Below, one piece after another: positions 43,690-55,499 of a stretch of 64,000 nt of DNA; position 1 is the first letter of the stretch; every line of letters starts with the position of its first letter. The stretch is from Siphonodentalium dalli (taxonomy: Eukaryota > Mollusca > Scaphopoda > Gadilida > Siphonodentaliidae), in contig CP136068.1 of assembly GCA_032622095.1 (NCBI GenBank), positions 158,359,465 through 158,423,464 on the forward strand, in the 5' to 3' direction. The position numbers and the translations under genes are program-made. Under the pieces are notes generated by a model. That model saw nothing but the letters and a program-made list of their open reading frames with translations, was not told where the DNA came from and did no database searches.

Positions 43690-44026
43690 CACACGTGACT
43701 TAGTTACGAAACGGTTTATGACTAATTACATCAATCGTTACATCATTAAGACACGTATGGCATTGAGACGTTTATGTTAACTACGTTAGGTGTCGCTGTG
43801 GTCATTCTGATAAGGTCAGATACGTTCAAATAACGTCACATACACCCATGGACGTCAAACTTTCGTGTGGCCAGTATAATAAGGTAAAATAAGTGCAAAT
43901 AACGTCAAATAACGTTGATACATCAACGTATGAACGTCAACTATGACGTCAGACGTTATTGTGTTCAGCTAACGGGGTCAACGAGTGCAAATAACGTAAA
44001 AAGTGTACTACTGGATTCCCTTAACT
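43690..44026 (-). repeat. Right terminal inverted repeat of Polinton B
   Basis: Inverse of the left end. Shared phrases include ACGTTATTTGCACTCGTTGA, GTCTGACGTCATAGTTGACG, GATGTATCAACGTTATTTGA and CACGAAAGTTTGACGTCC. Confidence 0.9.
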
Positions 44027-44139
44027 ATTACGGTTAATAATTTGAACAACTTTTCAAAAAAACCACAACAATTGCAAGTAAAATATATATTGTTCAAATT
44101 CCAACACAATCTCACAATAACAACACCACGCTGGTCATC

Positions 44140-44680
44140 CTATAATCCCCGCTGCGGGCAAGTAAAACGCCGTTGCGGGCAAATACTCAGTAAAAAAACT
44201 GCTGCGGGCAAGTTAGGCGACGACAGGTAAGTTTGTTTAGCGCCCTATTTTGTTTTTAATTTTACTTTTACCGGCATAATTCCGGATTCACATGGTGTTT
44301 GATGGACCCAACATCTAAGAAATGTTGACAGAGAGAAGAATACGGCTCAATTTGGTCCCAAAATGACCGATAGATGGAGAGAATAAACATTCCATATTTC
44401 AATATTGTGTGATTTCGAATAATATGTTTCAAATTGAAGCAAATTTGAATAATGTTGAAAACGTTCCATTGATAGAGATATTTTTGGAAGCTAAATCTTC
44501 ATTTCCAGCAATATTTGCTGAATTTATGTAAGAAAAAACCGAATAATTCTGATGGCACTCCCCATTTTTCGAGTAAAACTCGTTACGGGCTCGATTATTT
44601 GCTGCGTGAACTCCGCTGCGGACAATAGTAAACCGCACATCGGGCACAAGTAAACCCCGCTGCGGCACCCATCTTATTAA
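44140..44680. repeat. GTAAACCCCGCTGCGGGC-type short repeats
   Basis: CCGCTGCGGGCAAGTAAAA and variants at 44151-44215 and 44590-44670. An inverted set occurs at 49760-49850. They flank the second inverted-repeat element. Confidence 0.6.
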
Positions 44681-44908
44681 CCACCCAAAATACAACGATT
44701 GACAGCAGTTAGTTGCCATATTTTCAAGGATAGCATTCTCACACGAGTATAACAGGTTTCTATTTTGAAGACAACGGTGTTCATTCCCACCTATTGTTAT
44801 CGATAAATCAGGCCTATATAACAGCCCGGTTATTATTTTAGAAGTGAATGGAAGATATATTGCCGTTATTGGGTTTTAGTGCATGGGTTGGTATGACCCC
44901 TCGTGCAC

Positions 44909-44935
44909 CCCCCCCCCCCCCCCCCCCCCCCCCCC
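44909..44935. repeat. Poly(C) tract
   Basis: About 26 consecutive C residues; length in the assembly may be unreliable. Confidence 0.9.
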
Positions 44936-45890
44936 GCTAATCAACTTCTTTGGTATTTTCATGTACCCTAATGTGTATTATTCAGGGAAAATGATGTTAA
45001 CAGCAAATATTTTGGGTCCTAGTGAGTGTACCCACTGGGTCAAAGTTTAGCCTGACTCAGTTTCCATTTTTTCCCGACCATGATGCTTGGTGTGGGGGAA
45101 ACGTTAATACCATACACGTGATGTCTGTGCATTTGGATTTTAACAGGTGATGTGTCATTTTGTAGGTATTTGATCACACTGGTGTAACACAAATATGACC
45201 GTGGCATTGATGTCGTTACCAGAGGGCAAAAGGTCACGCAACGGTAAAGTGAACATAAAAATATAATAGTCTGGGAGCAGAGAGGGCACCCCTGCACCCC
45301 CACCCCAGGACTTAACTTCACCCTACTAATTTTCTTCCTTAACGTCCAACATGGCCACCGTTTTCAGACCATGCACTGTAAATCAGTTTGATGCAAATTA
45401 TAGAGATAAAATATTGTCATATCTACACAAATGTATATATTTTTGTGAAGCTAAGACATAATGCCACGTACCTTTCTAGGGCAAAATTGGAACTTCCCAT
45501 CTAAGATGGCTGACTATTTTTCACTAATATCATCTTGATCAGTGTCTACGCTTACAACTGGTTGAGAATTGCGACTATATTTTTTATTAACTTATCATTG
45601 TAGCAATGGAATATGCCATTATGTGGGTCCCAGACCCTTCCGATCCCTCAAAAATCGATTTTATAGAACGCATTATAAAATTTCACCAAAAATCACCATT
45701 GGGATTCTAGTCATATTTCAACAAGAAAATAGCAGAAATGTGCAATGCAAGGGATGCATACCATTACCGAAATTGTCACTTTTGCTCCAAATGGCCTCCA
45801 GAATGGCGGCCAAAATGATGGAAAGTAGTAGATATAGCCCCAGCGTGTCACGCAATCGCTTACAAGTTGTGGTTGGTGAATACAATCATA

Positions 45891-47984
45891 CGCATTGGTG
45901 TAAACAATATTTATTCTACCCTCAATTAATACATGTATACATGAAATAAGACATTGAAAATATGAGTTAAATTAAATGACAGGTTAGAAGAAAAGGAGGG
46001 TGAAGAGGATCTAACAACAAGCGGGTCACCGCTTATTTGAAGTTATCTCCTCGGAAAAGAAAAGCATACAGAATAGTATGTAGATGGAGCTTATGGCAAG
46101 AGGCTGAGTTAAAGAGAACAGGTTGGGGGGAATGAAAATAACAAGTTACTAACATTAAGTTGGGGCAGAAGAGATGGAAGGAGTGAGACAGAGGGTGAGT
46201 TACTACTGCTGTGTGTTTACAAGTATTCTCAAATATATCTATCTTTGTTTTTCATGACTTGTTTACAAGTATTCTCAAATATATCTCTCTTTATAGGTCT
46301 TTATAACTTTGTTTTTCATGATGATTGACACTTAACGCAAATTTAACGGAAATTCACTGAATCGGGCAACTATGCTACTTGATTAAGTGGACGTATTTGG
46401 CAAAAGTTTTATTCAGTACTGATATGATTCTATATCTTATGATAAAGGACTGAAACGTTCACTTCTGGTAATGAAAGTTTGGGTTACTTTAAAGATTTTG
46501 TGGTTGGTGCTAAGTGTAAGAGAATTTGAGCCATTTAAGAGTATTACACTGTCTCTGTATTTTGTTTCTAATGGCATAAAGCATTCATCCCTGATTTGGT
46601 TGTATAAAGGGCAGACTAAAAGAAAGTGATCTGCGCTTTCTATGTCACCACATGAGCACCTGTTGCTTTCTTTTATGTGATTCTCGTGGAGGTCTTTATT
46701 AAGACTACTACATTTGAGTCTTAGTTGGGTGTGGATTATTTGGGCTTTTCGATTAGAACACAAGTTCAGGTGAAGAGTTCTTCTCATGTTTAGACGTTTA
46801 CCTGCATCTAGTCGCGATTTAAATACTTCGAGGGATTCCGCGTGTTTCAGTTCAGGGATCAAGTCATTCCATAATCTGGTCGCTGATGGCAGAAAAATAT
46901 CCATGTATAAGGAGTGATCTGAGCGAGGGGGTCTGAGTGAAGTTTTTCTGAAAGAGTATCGTTCTGCTCCTGGGTTCTCGTGATTAACAAGGGTATGGAG
47001 ATACTGGGGTGATGATCGATGAAACATTTTGTAAAATTGGTGTAACTTGAATTTTTTCCGTCTATCCGCCAAAGTCTCCCAGCCAAGATCAGATATTATA
47101 TTGTTAGCATTAATACTTCTTGTCGCTCCTGATACTATTCTAGCCGCTTCGTGTTGTATCTTTTCAATTCGATCGCTCAATGTTATGCCACAGTTGTCCC
47201 ACACAGGCGCAGCATATTCCAATACTGGACGAATAAATGCAAAATAAATTTTCTGAAGGGTGTTTCTAGATAACATGTATTTGTATTTCCTCATTAGTTT
47301 AACTCTATTCCATGGATTATCAGTGATGTCGTCAATATGCGCTGCCCACGTACCCGTATTATTAAATGTGAGACCAAGATGTCTATGAGACTTAACTTCC
47401 TCAATAATACAATTTGCCATAATAAGAGGTGGGTGATCAGGGGGATATGTTTTCCGGGAAATAAGAAGAGATTCGGTTTTTATTTCATTAAAAGTAACAA
47501 GCCAACGATTCGGCCATTCAACCAACTTTGCAATATCACTGTTAATTAAATCTGCTGCTCGATTTGGGTCTTCTATGGTTAAAAACATTGATGTGTCATC
47601 TGCAAAAAGCCGAATGTGACAAGTAACATGTTCAGCTATATCATTGATGTAGATTAAGAATAGAAGGGGTCCGATTATCAATCCCTGGGGGACACCAGCT
47701 CTCATGTGGTTCCACTCTGAATTAGCACTGTCTAAGACTACTCGTTGCTGATGGTGTGTTAAATAAGACTCAAGGAGTTTTAAAAGATTACCAGTTATAC
47801 CTATACGTTCCAATTTGTAAAGGAGGCCCTTATGCCAGACCTTATCAAAAGCTTTACTGACATCACAAAACACACATCTAATATCTTTACCTTGGTCTAA
47901 TGAATCAGTAATGTAATCGTAAATATCTGTTAATTGGTATACAGTAGAGTCACCTCTAACAAAGCCAGATTGATACATTGATAT
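45891..47984 (-). mobile_element. 5'-truncated LINE with 7-bp target duplication
   Basis: Flanked by AATCATA at 45884-45890 and 47985-47991. The inverted partner arm at 49255-49300 gives the uninterrupted flank (ATGCCTTCTATACATTGAAT adjoining it), which fixes the insertion point. The body holds the RT ORF. No endonuclease domain, so the 5' end is truncated, as is usual for target-primed insertion. No poly(A) tail is obvious. Confidence 0.8.
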
Positions 47985-48005
47985 AATCATATGCCTTCTA
48001 TACAT
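46437..48005 (-). CDS. LINE reverse transcriptase (truncated, open)
   Basis: 522 codons without a stop. The first eight or so residues come from the flanking repeat; homology begins at MYQSGF. RT blocks: DVSKAFDKVWH (48-58), RAGVPQG (102-108), FLIYINDI (116-123), FADD catalytic box (134-137, Phe for Tyr), then HRHLGL and thumb. The C-terminus has CSCGDIESADHFLLVCP, the Cys/His-type tail of jockey/CR1-like LINEs. Endonuclease and ORF1 are missing, so it cannot move by itself, but the undamaged frame indicates recent insertion. Confidence 0.9.
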   Translation of the reverse strand: MYRRHMIISMYQSGFVRGDSTVYQLTDIYDYITDSLDQGKDIRCVFCDVSKAFDKVWHKGLLYKLERIGITGNLLKLLESYLTHHQQRVVLDSANSEWNHMRAGVPQGLIIGPLLFLIYINDIAEHVTCHIRLFADDTSMFLTIEDPNRAADLINSDIAKLVEWPNRWLVTFNEIKTESLLISRKTYPPDHPPLIMANCIIEEVKSHRHLGLTFNNTGTWAAHIDDITDNPWNRVKLMRKYKYMLSRNTLQKIYFAFIRPVLEYAAPVWDNCGITLSDRIEKIQHEAARIVSGATRSINANNIISDLGWETLADRRKKFKLHQFYKMFHRSSPQYLHTLVNHENPGAERYSFRKTSLRPPRSDHSLYMDIFLPSATRLWNDLIPELKHAESLEVFKSRLDAGKRLNMRRTLHLNLCSNRKAQIIHTQLRLKCSSLNKDLHENHIKESNRCSCGDIESADHFLLVCPLYNQIRDECFMPLETKYRDSVILLNGSNSLTLSTNHKIFKVTQTFITRSERFSPLS

Positions 48006-50261
48006 TGAATACTAACATTGCTGATTCACCTTTTCATTTTAAAGGATGTAGTATGGGATTTCGACCGAAAACTTCCGTTGGGGTTCTGGCCATTTTTTGG
48101 AAAGGAAATGGGCAGATCTTTGAAACGAAACTGAGAGGGAACATAATAAGTGGCTACTCTGGCCAATGAGCACCACAATTGATCAACGGTATACAGGGTG
48201 TATGTCAAGATGGCAGCCAAGGATTGGCGATATGGCCATATGGGAGGTGAATATATATACAGGGAGTTATTGTGTCAGTTATTGACTGATGTGAATAGTA
48301 ATAAAATGAGTGACTATATGGTCATCATGTCATGAGTGGGGTGTTCATGGTGGTGATATTTATAGGCATACAAGGAGTGGCTGTATGGTCATGTGTGATG
48401 TGAATAGGTATACAGGTAGTGACTATGGTCATGTACGGGTATACCCGGGTGTGTCTGTGTTGCCATTGGTGGGTGTATGGTCATGCGTGGGTGTATGGGT
48501 ATACCCAAGTGTGGCTGTATGGTCATGCGTGAGACATATGTGTATAAAGCGAGTGGCTGCATGGCAATTTGTGTGAAGTTTATGCATATATGGAGTGATT
48601 GTATGGTCGTGGGTGGTGTGTACATGTGTACCTTGGTGGCCTTCGCTTTCCGCATTAACTTTAGGATGTGTGAATGGATAGAGAGGTCATGTCAGAGAGT
48701 TTGTCATCTTGGTGACATTCATGCACAATGGACGAAATGCTAAACGGTGTTCTCGACAAAGTAGTGACATGCTATTTCCTCCTCAGTGTCGTTTCATAGT
48801 TCTGCCCATTTCCTTTCAAAATCTTGGCCCGAATCGCAATAGAAATTTTGGGCAAAATTCCATACGGCATCCTTTAAAACGAATTTGCCATGCCTCATAT
48901 GGTACTGGGACAACCAGAGTAAAACATTTTGTTGTCAGTTGATTAAGGAACATGTTTAAAACCAAGTTAGTCATAATTTGCTATCTTTTTGGAACAGCAG
49001 AGAATACTGTTCGGGATATATGTAAAAAAAAATCCTTGCTATTTTTCAAGCAATCTTGAGTAATTTTGTCTAAAAACACCTCAGTGTGACACATGTAAGA
49101 GAGATCAAAACATTAAAAACTTTTGATACCAAAAATACTTGCAAAAATGGTCCAAACCTGAAAAGTAATTGTTTGCCGATTTTGATGTCAAGTTTGTGAG
49201 AGAAAAATCTAATATTTCTGGCAATGCCAGTGGTTACAATTAGTGAAAACTAACCAAGATGCATCAGCAATGTTAGTATTCAATGTATAGAAGGCATATT
49301 AGTCAAATAGTATTCACCAACCACAGCTTGTAAGAGATTACGGGACACGCTGGGGCAATATATACTATATTCCTTCATTTGGCCCCCATTTTGAGCCAAA
49401 GTGACAAATTTGGTTCCACTGAGTTGATGTAGTCATAGGTAATGGTATGCCTTACAGTGCACAATGAATATTTGATAAAATTCTATATCGCGTTCTGTAA
49501 AATCGACTCTGATGGATTGGAAGGTGTTGGGACCCACATAATAGCATATTTCATTCCAATGATCAGTAAAAAATGGTCTTACTTTCCGCTTCCAGCGGCC
49601 ATTATGGATAGGAAATTCCAATTTTGCCTTAGAGAGGTGGCACTATGTATTAGCTTCACAATAATAAATACATTTATATACATATGACAAGATTGTATCT
49701 CTATTATTTGTATCAAACTGACTGCGTATCAAACTGACTGGGCTGAAAATGCTACATGTTTTACTAAGCGGTCGCAGCGGGGTTTACTTTAGAAAAGCTG
49801 GTGCCCGGTTCGGGTTTTACTTGAAGCCTGCAGCGCCCGCCACGGGGTTTACTTAATCGTAGTACGGTAAGTTTGTAAAGACTTAATTATTCGGGTTACT
49901 GGATTGATATTCGGGGAGCTTACTTTTAAAACACATCAATATATGATTATGGCAGACAACTAGCTTCATACATGTAACCAATATTTCGATTAGTGCAAAT
50001 TTCGATAGATAAAATTCGAATTTACCTCGAAATAAGGAATGCGCTCGACTGAGAGTAAGTTTTTTCTGAACAATGGTTACCTAAATTATCATCGGACTTC
50101 TGTCACGGCCTCAATAATCATTTCCCCATATATACGGAGGCCATTTTCTAACACAACTATTAAATGCACCTCTTGAAACTAACTAAACCAACCTTGTTGT
50201 GGAAAATTAAATCATATATATGAGGGGATTATATATAGGATGACCAGCGTGAACATAAGTG

Positions 50262-51352
50262 GTTCATCGCTTTTTGTGATCTGGACACCATGCACGCTTC
50301 GAGCGTGTGCACACGGCCGGCTTGGAGTGACGTGGGGGTTCATAGCTTTTAGTGATCTGGACACCACGCTAAAAACGCGTGCACACGGCCGGCTTGGAGT
50401 GACGTGGGGGTTCATCGCTTTTAGTGAGGTGGACACCACGCACCGAGCGCGTGCACACTGCCGGCTTGGTGTGACGTGGGGGTTCATCGCTTTTTGTGAT
50501 CTAGACACCACGCTTCGAACGCGTGAACACGGCCGGCTTGGAGTGCCGTGGGGGTTCATCGCTTTTAGTGAGGTGGACACCACGCTTCGCGCGCGTGCAC
50601 ACGGCCGGCTTGGAGTGACGTGGGGGTTTATCGCTTTTAGTGAGGTGGACACCACGCTTCGAGCGCGTGCACACGGCCGGCTTGGAGTGATGTGGGGGTT
50701 CATCGCTTTTAGTGAGGTGGACACCACGCACCGAGCGCGTGCACACGGTCGACTTGGAGTGACGTGGGGGTTCATCGCTTTTTGTGATCTGGACACCACG
50801 CTTCGCGCGCGTGCACATGGCCGACTTGGAGTGATGTGGGGGTTCATCGCTTTTAGTGATCTGGACATCACGCTTCGAGCGCGTGCACACGGTCGGCTTG
50901 GGGTGATGTGGGGGTTCATCGCCTTTAGTGATCTGGACACCACGCACCAAGCGCGTGCACACGGCCGACTTGGAGTGACGTGGGGAGTCATCGCTTTTTT
51001 GTGATCTGGACACCTCGCTTCGCGCGCGTGCACACGGCCGGCTTGGGGTGACGTGGGGGTTATCGCTTTTGGTGAGGTGGACACCACGCTTCGAGCGCGT
51101 GCACACGGCCGGCTTGGGGTGACGTGGGGGTTCATCGCTTTTTGTGATCTGGACACCACGCTTCGCGCGCGTGCACACGACCGGCTTGGGGTGACCTGGG
51201 GGTTCATCGCTTTTGGTGAGGTGGACACCACTCTTCGAGCGCGTGCACACGACCGGCTTGGGGTGACGTGGGGGTTCATCGTTTTTTGTGATCTGGACAC
51301 CACGCTTCGCGCGCGTGCACACGGCCGGCTTGGGGTTCATCGCTTTTTATGA
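50262..51352. repeat. 72-bp minisatellite, about 15 units
   Basis: The unit contains GTGACGTGGGGGTTCATCGC, TTTTAGTGAGGTGGACACCA and GCGCGTGCACACGGCCGGCTT. Because 72 is divisible by three, frames stay open on both strands (minus 363 and 279 codons, plus 254 and 99 codons) as 24-residue repeats. GC-rich against an AT-rich background. Units differ by substitutions and by the GATCTGG/GAGGTGG alternative. Coding status is doubtful. Confidence 0.9.
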
Positions 51353-51359
51353 AGCGGTC

Positions 51360-52700
51360 GACTTTAGTTATTGCTTGATGAACGTCGGAAACATTCGAGT
51401 AACCGTATCGTGATTTGTACTGACTCTCAAGAAGCTAGTTGTGTGAACGCAGAGGGTGTGTGATTATAGTTACGTACTTGCGTGGTACCATGTTCGTAAT
51501 TCTTATAAGATAAAATAAGAAAAGATGATTTGCTGCATGCAATACACCAATGTCCTGTAGGCAGTTGCAAATAACAGTTAATACATGAAAGTTGCACATT
51601 AGAATAAAATACATGCAATATGTATATCTACGATATATATAACCCTTAGTAGAAGATAAATTAATACTTCCAACGTATATGTCTCCATATTGCCATTCTG
51701 TCTTTTTATAGAAAGAATAATCGGATCATGTTGCACACGCGCGGAATTGATTATTTGTTTGTCCTCGTATTTCATTATGAATTGATTATATGTTTGTCCT
51801 CGTATTTCATTATGAAGATGAACTTATTATCATCCCTCATGTTTGTAAAATATATGTTACAATTTTGAGCAATAGCAAGTAAGTGTGTTCTAGTGTTAGC
51901 GTACGCACTTCATTCCATAATAAAATGTGTCTCTGTTTCAATAAAGTTCGAATTTTTGGTTGTGGAATATACCAAACAATCTAGCACCTCGCTTAAAGGT
52001 TTCGTCACCGAGATAATTGTAACTGATGATGATATCGATGAAATTCTGATTTTAACATATTACACTTCTTTTTACACTACATATGCATACCCCATTTCTT
52101 GCTCTTCTCCCACAACATACATATATACTACTAAAATCTAAATTAAACCCTTTGGCTATAAATTCCACTCGGCCCTTTGCTAACGGTCCAAATCAGGTGA
52201 CGGTCTTTGTACTCCCATTTTTAACTGTGGTGACGGTGTTTTTGCTGTGATTTTAACTATATTTACCACTTAGACCTCTTGCAAAGCACTCCATTATAGT
52301 TATCACATGGCATACACAGACTTTATGTGAGTTGCTTTTAAAAAATGTTATACTCCACCGCCAAGCTACCAATTATCTTCTTTACTTTTAGTTGACACAA
52401 CATTAGAGATCTTGTATCTTACTCCACAATATGTGTACAGGACATAACATCGCATGTATGCATACCACTGGTTTAGAACCTACCCTCGGTCTAGTGACAT
52501 TCCTTGCAACCCTTGAATAATTTTACAACAATATCAATTAAGCAAGTATGTTCTAGAGTCAGCGTACGCACTTCATTCCATAATAAAATGTGTCTCTGTT
52601 CAACTTTATGTTCATCACGTGACATGTGAGTTCTGTCTTTTAATGATATCTTTGGTTGCATGAGTCGACCCTTTTCTATAACTAAAATATGATAGCTAAC
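51360..52700. other. No gene recognised; one direct repeat
   Basis: GCGTACGCACTTCATTCCAT with flanking text occurs at about 51897 and 52560 (about 60 bp, 650 bp apart). Otherwise AT-rich. Confidence 0.4.
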
Positions 52701-52705
52701 ATGTA

Positions 52706-52917
52706 CAGTAATGCCCTAAGTAATCGACTCTTTAACTACAGCAGAATTATTGGTAACTTTTCAGGATTTTGTCGGAAATATGGCTTGTTGCCATTCATCG
52801 GAAAGCTCTCGGGAGAGCTTTCCTGTGAATGGCAACATGCCATATTTCCGACTAAATCCTGAAAAGTTACCCATAATTCTGCTGTAGGTAAAGAGTCGAT
52901 TACTTAGGACATTACTG
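52706..52917. mobile_element. Tc1/mariner-like MITE, copy 2
   Basis: 212 bp, ends CAGTAATGCCCTAAGTAATC and the inverse, TA on both sides. The hairpin is nearly perfect, with GGAAAGCTCTC at its centre. The best preserved copy. Confidence 0.9.
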
Positions 52918-52924
52918 TAGTCGG

Positions 52925-53164
52925 GTGTACATCTCTCTTGCCCATGCATGGCGATCGAATATTTTTGAGGTACGGATACATATCATAATTGTCTTCGAAC
53001 GTTTTGTGAGTTCGCAGTTTATTACCACCATCTGGTCTGTCGTCTTCGAAAATGTCTTTTTTGAACTTATTTATATGTTCTGATTTTAACCTTTCAATTA
53101 TTAGTGTGTCTGTTACTCTTATTGTTGCATGTAATAGTTCATTACGCGAAAGGTGTTCAATCAA
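52925..53164 (-). pseudogene. LINE-like polyprotein fragment
   Basis: 86-codon frame, truncated by MITE copy 2. Reads SEHINKFKKDIFEDDRP and GGNKLRTHKTFEDNY. The GGNKLRT phrase resembles the C-terminal region of non-LTR pol proteins in marine invertebrates (recollection). It could also be a host exon. Confidence 0.4.
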
Positions 53165-53401
53165 TAAGCAGAAAAATACCTGGCCAAGTGGACCTGATTA
53201 ACCCACAGAGAGCAGACGACAATCGGCAGTACATTTATCTGTTTGTTTGGGGAACCCTATGAGATATTTACACCCCTGGTCAAGTAGTCCTGCTAGTGTG
53301 TTATTATATTGGTTGTCCTGCTGAATTGCTATGGTGCTTGTAGCGCAAACTGATGCCGTTGTGAAGAAGTACCGTTATTTAATCTAAAATTTCGCGGTGT
53401 T

Positions 53402-53456
53402 CGCAAACCTATATGGTCGATTCGCATTTATAAAAGAATGCATTGGCAGAGGATTT
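53402..53456. repeat. Palindromic hairpin repeat, half copy
   Basis: Only the right arm is well kept: TTCGCATTTATAAAAGAATG followed by CATTGGC. Confidence 0.6.
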
Positions 53457-53625
53457 TCGCAAAAATTCGCGATTTAACCCTTTACCCAACAAAGCGGCCA
53501 AAAACGCCCAAATAAAGCTTCAACAGCCTAACATATCTTCGGTCTGTCTCAATAACACCATACAAATATGGATATCATTGGAACCGGTTCATTGACCGCA
53601 TTGTGATGGTTACAGTTATGCCCTG

Positions 53626-53696
53626 TGCCAATGCATTCTCTTATATATGCGAGTCGATCATAGGTCGCCTCGCATATATAAGAGAATGCATTGGCC
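53626..53696. repeat. Palindromic hairpin repeat, copy 8
   Basis: CCAATGCATTCTCTTATATA with TGCGAG, loop TCGATCATAGGTCGC, then the inverse arm. Nearly perfect. Confidence 0.9.
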
Positions 53697-54629
53697 TAAA
53701 CAAATTCTTTTTTTAACACTTTTTACCATTTTTTCTTAAATTCCTTAACAATTTTAGAATTTTGTCTTACATTTTTTAACAATTTTTATAATATTTTTCT
53801 ACATTCTTCAGGGGGGGGGGGTCGGAAAAATTTCCAGGCACGTATGATGGGGTGGATGTACGTCTCTTGGGTCCAAAAAACAGTTTTTTCCATATGCCAA
53901 AATTTTTTTCCATTCCTGCTATTGAGTCTTATTTTGATGTGGTTTGAACAGAAACAGGTCATATATAGTTAATACTAATACTATACTACATATAGAGGTT
54001 ATCAGAAGTTGGATCAGTTGCACAATGGCCAACAATAACCCAAATTCAACTTGATAGAACTAGACACTGCGCTATTGGGAAAATAAAATTTAATCAGGAT
54101 TCCATCTACTGATACAACAAAATAAGAATAACTATGCAGAACTCAGCTGAAAATAAGCAATAAAATGAAAGCACACTTGACCATATGTGACTTGGAAATA
54201 AAGATATAATAAATAATGGAATAAAATAGACCTTTGACACCAAAAACAAAATCTTAATAAATAAATTGAAGGCCAGCCGGGCCAGCTTGAACAATTTCAC
54301 ATTGTTTTCCATGTTAATGTGGATCAGCTTGTAATGTTAATCACAGTAACGAAGATTTTATCGTCACTGATATCGTGAGCAAAAAAGAAGTAAAATTGGG
54401 CTATCCATCCATATTATTCCCAATTATTACGAAGCCTATTACTTCAGGCAGTGGCTACCAGCCTGCCATTACATGCTATAACATATTTCCTCAGTTCTGG
54501 TTTCTGAGATGCACCAAGAAGAGTCACGCATGTATATCATGGTTATGTTTGGTATTAGCATTATTCTTCAAACTGGGATGAACAGTTGTATTTCCACATG
54601 TTTTGATAAACAATTTGATTCCAGCAATA

Positions 54630-54763
54630 CAGTAATGCCCTAATTAAACGACTCCATAACCACAGCAGAATAATGGGTAATTTTCAGGATTTAGTCGGAA
54701 TTTAAAATTAAATTACCCATTATTCTGCTGTGGTTATGGAGTCGATTAATTAGGGCATTACTG
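54630..54763. mobile_element. Tc1/mariner-like MITE, copy 3 (short)
   Basis: 134 bp, ends CAGTAATGCCCTAATTAAAC and the inverse. It lacks the central GGAAATATGGCTTGTTG part of copies 1 and 2. Confidence 0.88.
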
Positions 54764-55234
54764 AATATCACATAGCAAATATCAAAATATCAAATAATCT
54801 GAAATTTGTTGTACCGGTACCATGTATTCTGTAGAAAACTCAAATGTGATTATGTTGACACATTTGTTGATTATTGACACTTATATGATAAATTCAAATA
54901 GTATAGTTATCTCATTATGCACTGTTCTATTCAAATATAGCGCAATAAATTATGATAATGCAGGATAATCAGCTATTTGGTTGCTCAATTGATAATTTTT
55001 CTCAAATTTAAAGGGGGTGGGTGTCCAAAACTGACCGGAAAAAACTTCCTGAAACGGAAAAAAAAGGGTGGGTGTCCAAAATTGCCTGGAAAAAAAGGCC
55101 GGAAACGGAAGAAATTGGGTGGGTGGGTGGTCCGAGGCCGGAAAAAAAAAATCATCATACGTGCCTGGAAAAAATTTCCGACCCCCCCCCCCCCCTGCAT
55201 TCTTTGACAATTTTATCATTTTTAATATGTGTTA

Positions 55235-55292
55235 AGCCAATGCTTTCTCTTATATATGCGAGGCGACTCGCATATATAAGAGAATGCATTGG
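55235..55292. repeat. Palindromic hairpin repeat, copy 9
   Basis: CCAATGCTTTCTCTTATATA, TGCGAGGCGACTCGCA turn, then the inverse. The shortest loop of the family. Confidence 0.88.
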
Positions 55293-55499
55293 CACAGGGC
55301 CGTTATGTTGGGTAAAGGGTTAAGAAAAATACATTGTTAGAAACATTCAAGAACATATATATTTTTTTTAAAGAAAAACAATAATGGTTGCGCAGGGGTT
55401 TGCAAAACGACGTAAATAGCTGGGCAAGATAATAAATAAGAAAACGAATAGATTGTTAGCTCCTATACTAACCTTTAAACCTTTCAATCTGATGGTTGG

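Larger units (their letters stand above)
26289..44026 (-). mobile_element. Polinton B: TIR-bounded Polinton/Maverick element (virus-like)
   Basis: A 17.7-kb unit with inverted ends beginning AGTTAAGGGA at both termini. Minus-strand genes (PolB, ATPase, pX, integrase tail, penton, pVI-like, MCP, two NADAR) and plus-strand accessory ORFs match the size and gene content of Polintons. A 6-bp target duplication could not be confirmed (GTTAGT on the left; ATTACG then GTTAAT on the right). Almost every gene has at least one stop or shift, and polymerase, capsid and integrase have deletions, so it is inactive. A 4.5-kb inverted-repeat element and several minisatellites occupy its right half. Confidence 0.93.
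45340..49730. mobile_element. Large inverted-repeat element, copy 2, split by a LINE
   Basis: The left arm (45340-45890) and right arm (49290-49730) are inverted copies: GGGTCCCAGAC.CTTCC, TGGTATGC, GGTTGGTGAATAC. They resemble the arms at 36828-37690. Inner arms at 48035-48200 and 48720-48890 (ATTTCCTTTC.AAAAT, CATCCTTTAAAA) are also inverted. The LINE at 45891-47984 interrupts the left arm. A degenerate GGTCATG-rich repeat fills 48250-48650. Confidence 0.7.
53626..55292. mobile_element. Composite inverted element bracketed by hairpins
   Basis: Hairpins at each end. Inside them AACAATTTT.. tracts, then a G11 run with GTCGGAAAAATTTCCAGGCA (53810-53840) is inverted at 55150-55192 (GCCTGGAAAAAATTTCCGAC plus C14). 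The same architecture as 23842-24715, with a 134-bp MITE nested at 54630. No transposase ORF. Confidence 0.55.

Noticed and set aside
44909-44935. Functional G-quadruplex from the poly(C) tract
   Set aside because: A plain homopolymer of uncertain assembly length; no gene context suggests a role.
50212-51340. Repeat proteins of 363 and 279 residues on the minus strand
   Set aside because: Frames are open in three registers of the same 72-bp units, as expected for a stop-poor repeat with length divisible by three.
54950-55323. Overlapping ORFs near 55 kb
   Set aside because: All four cover the same inverted poly-purine/poly-C module; composition is low complexity.
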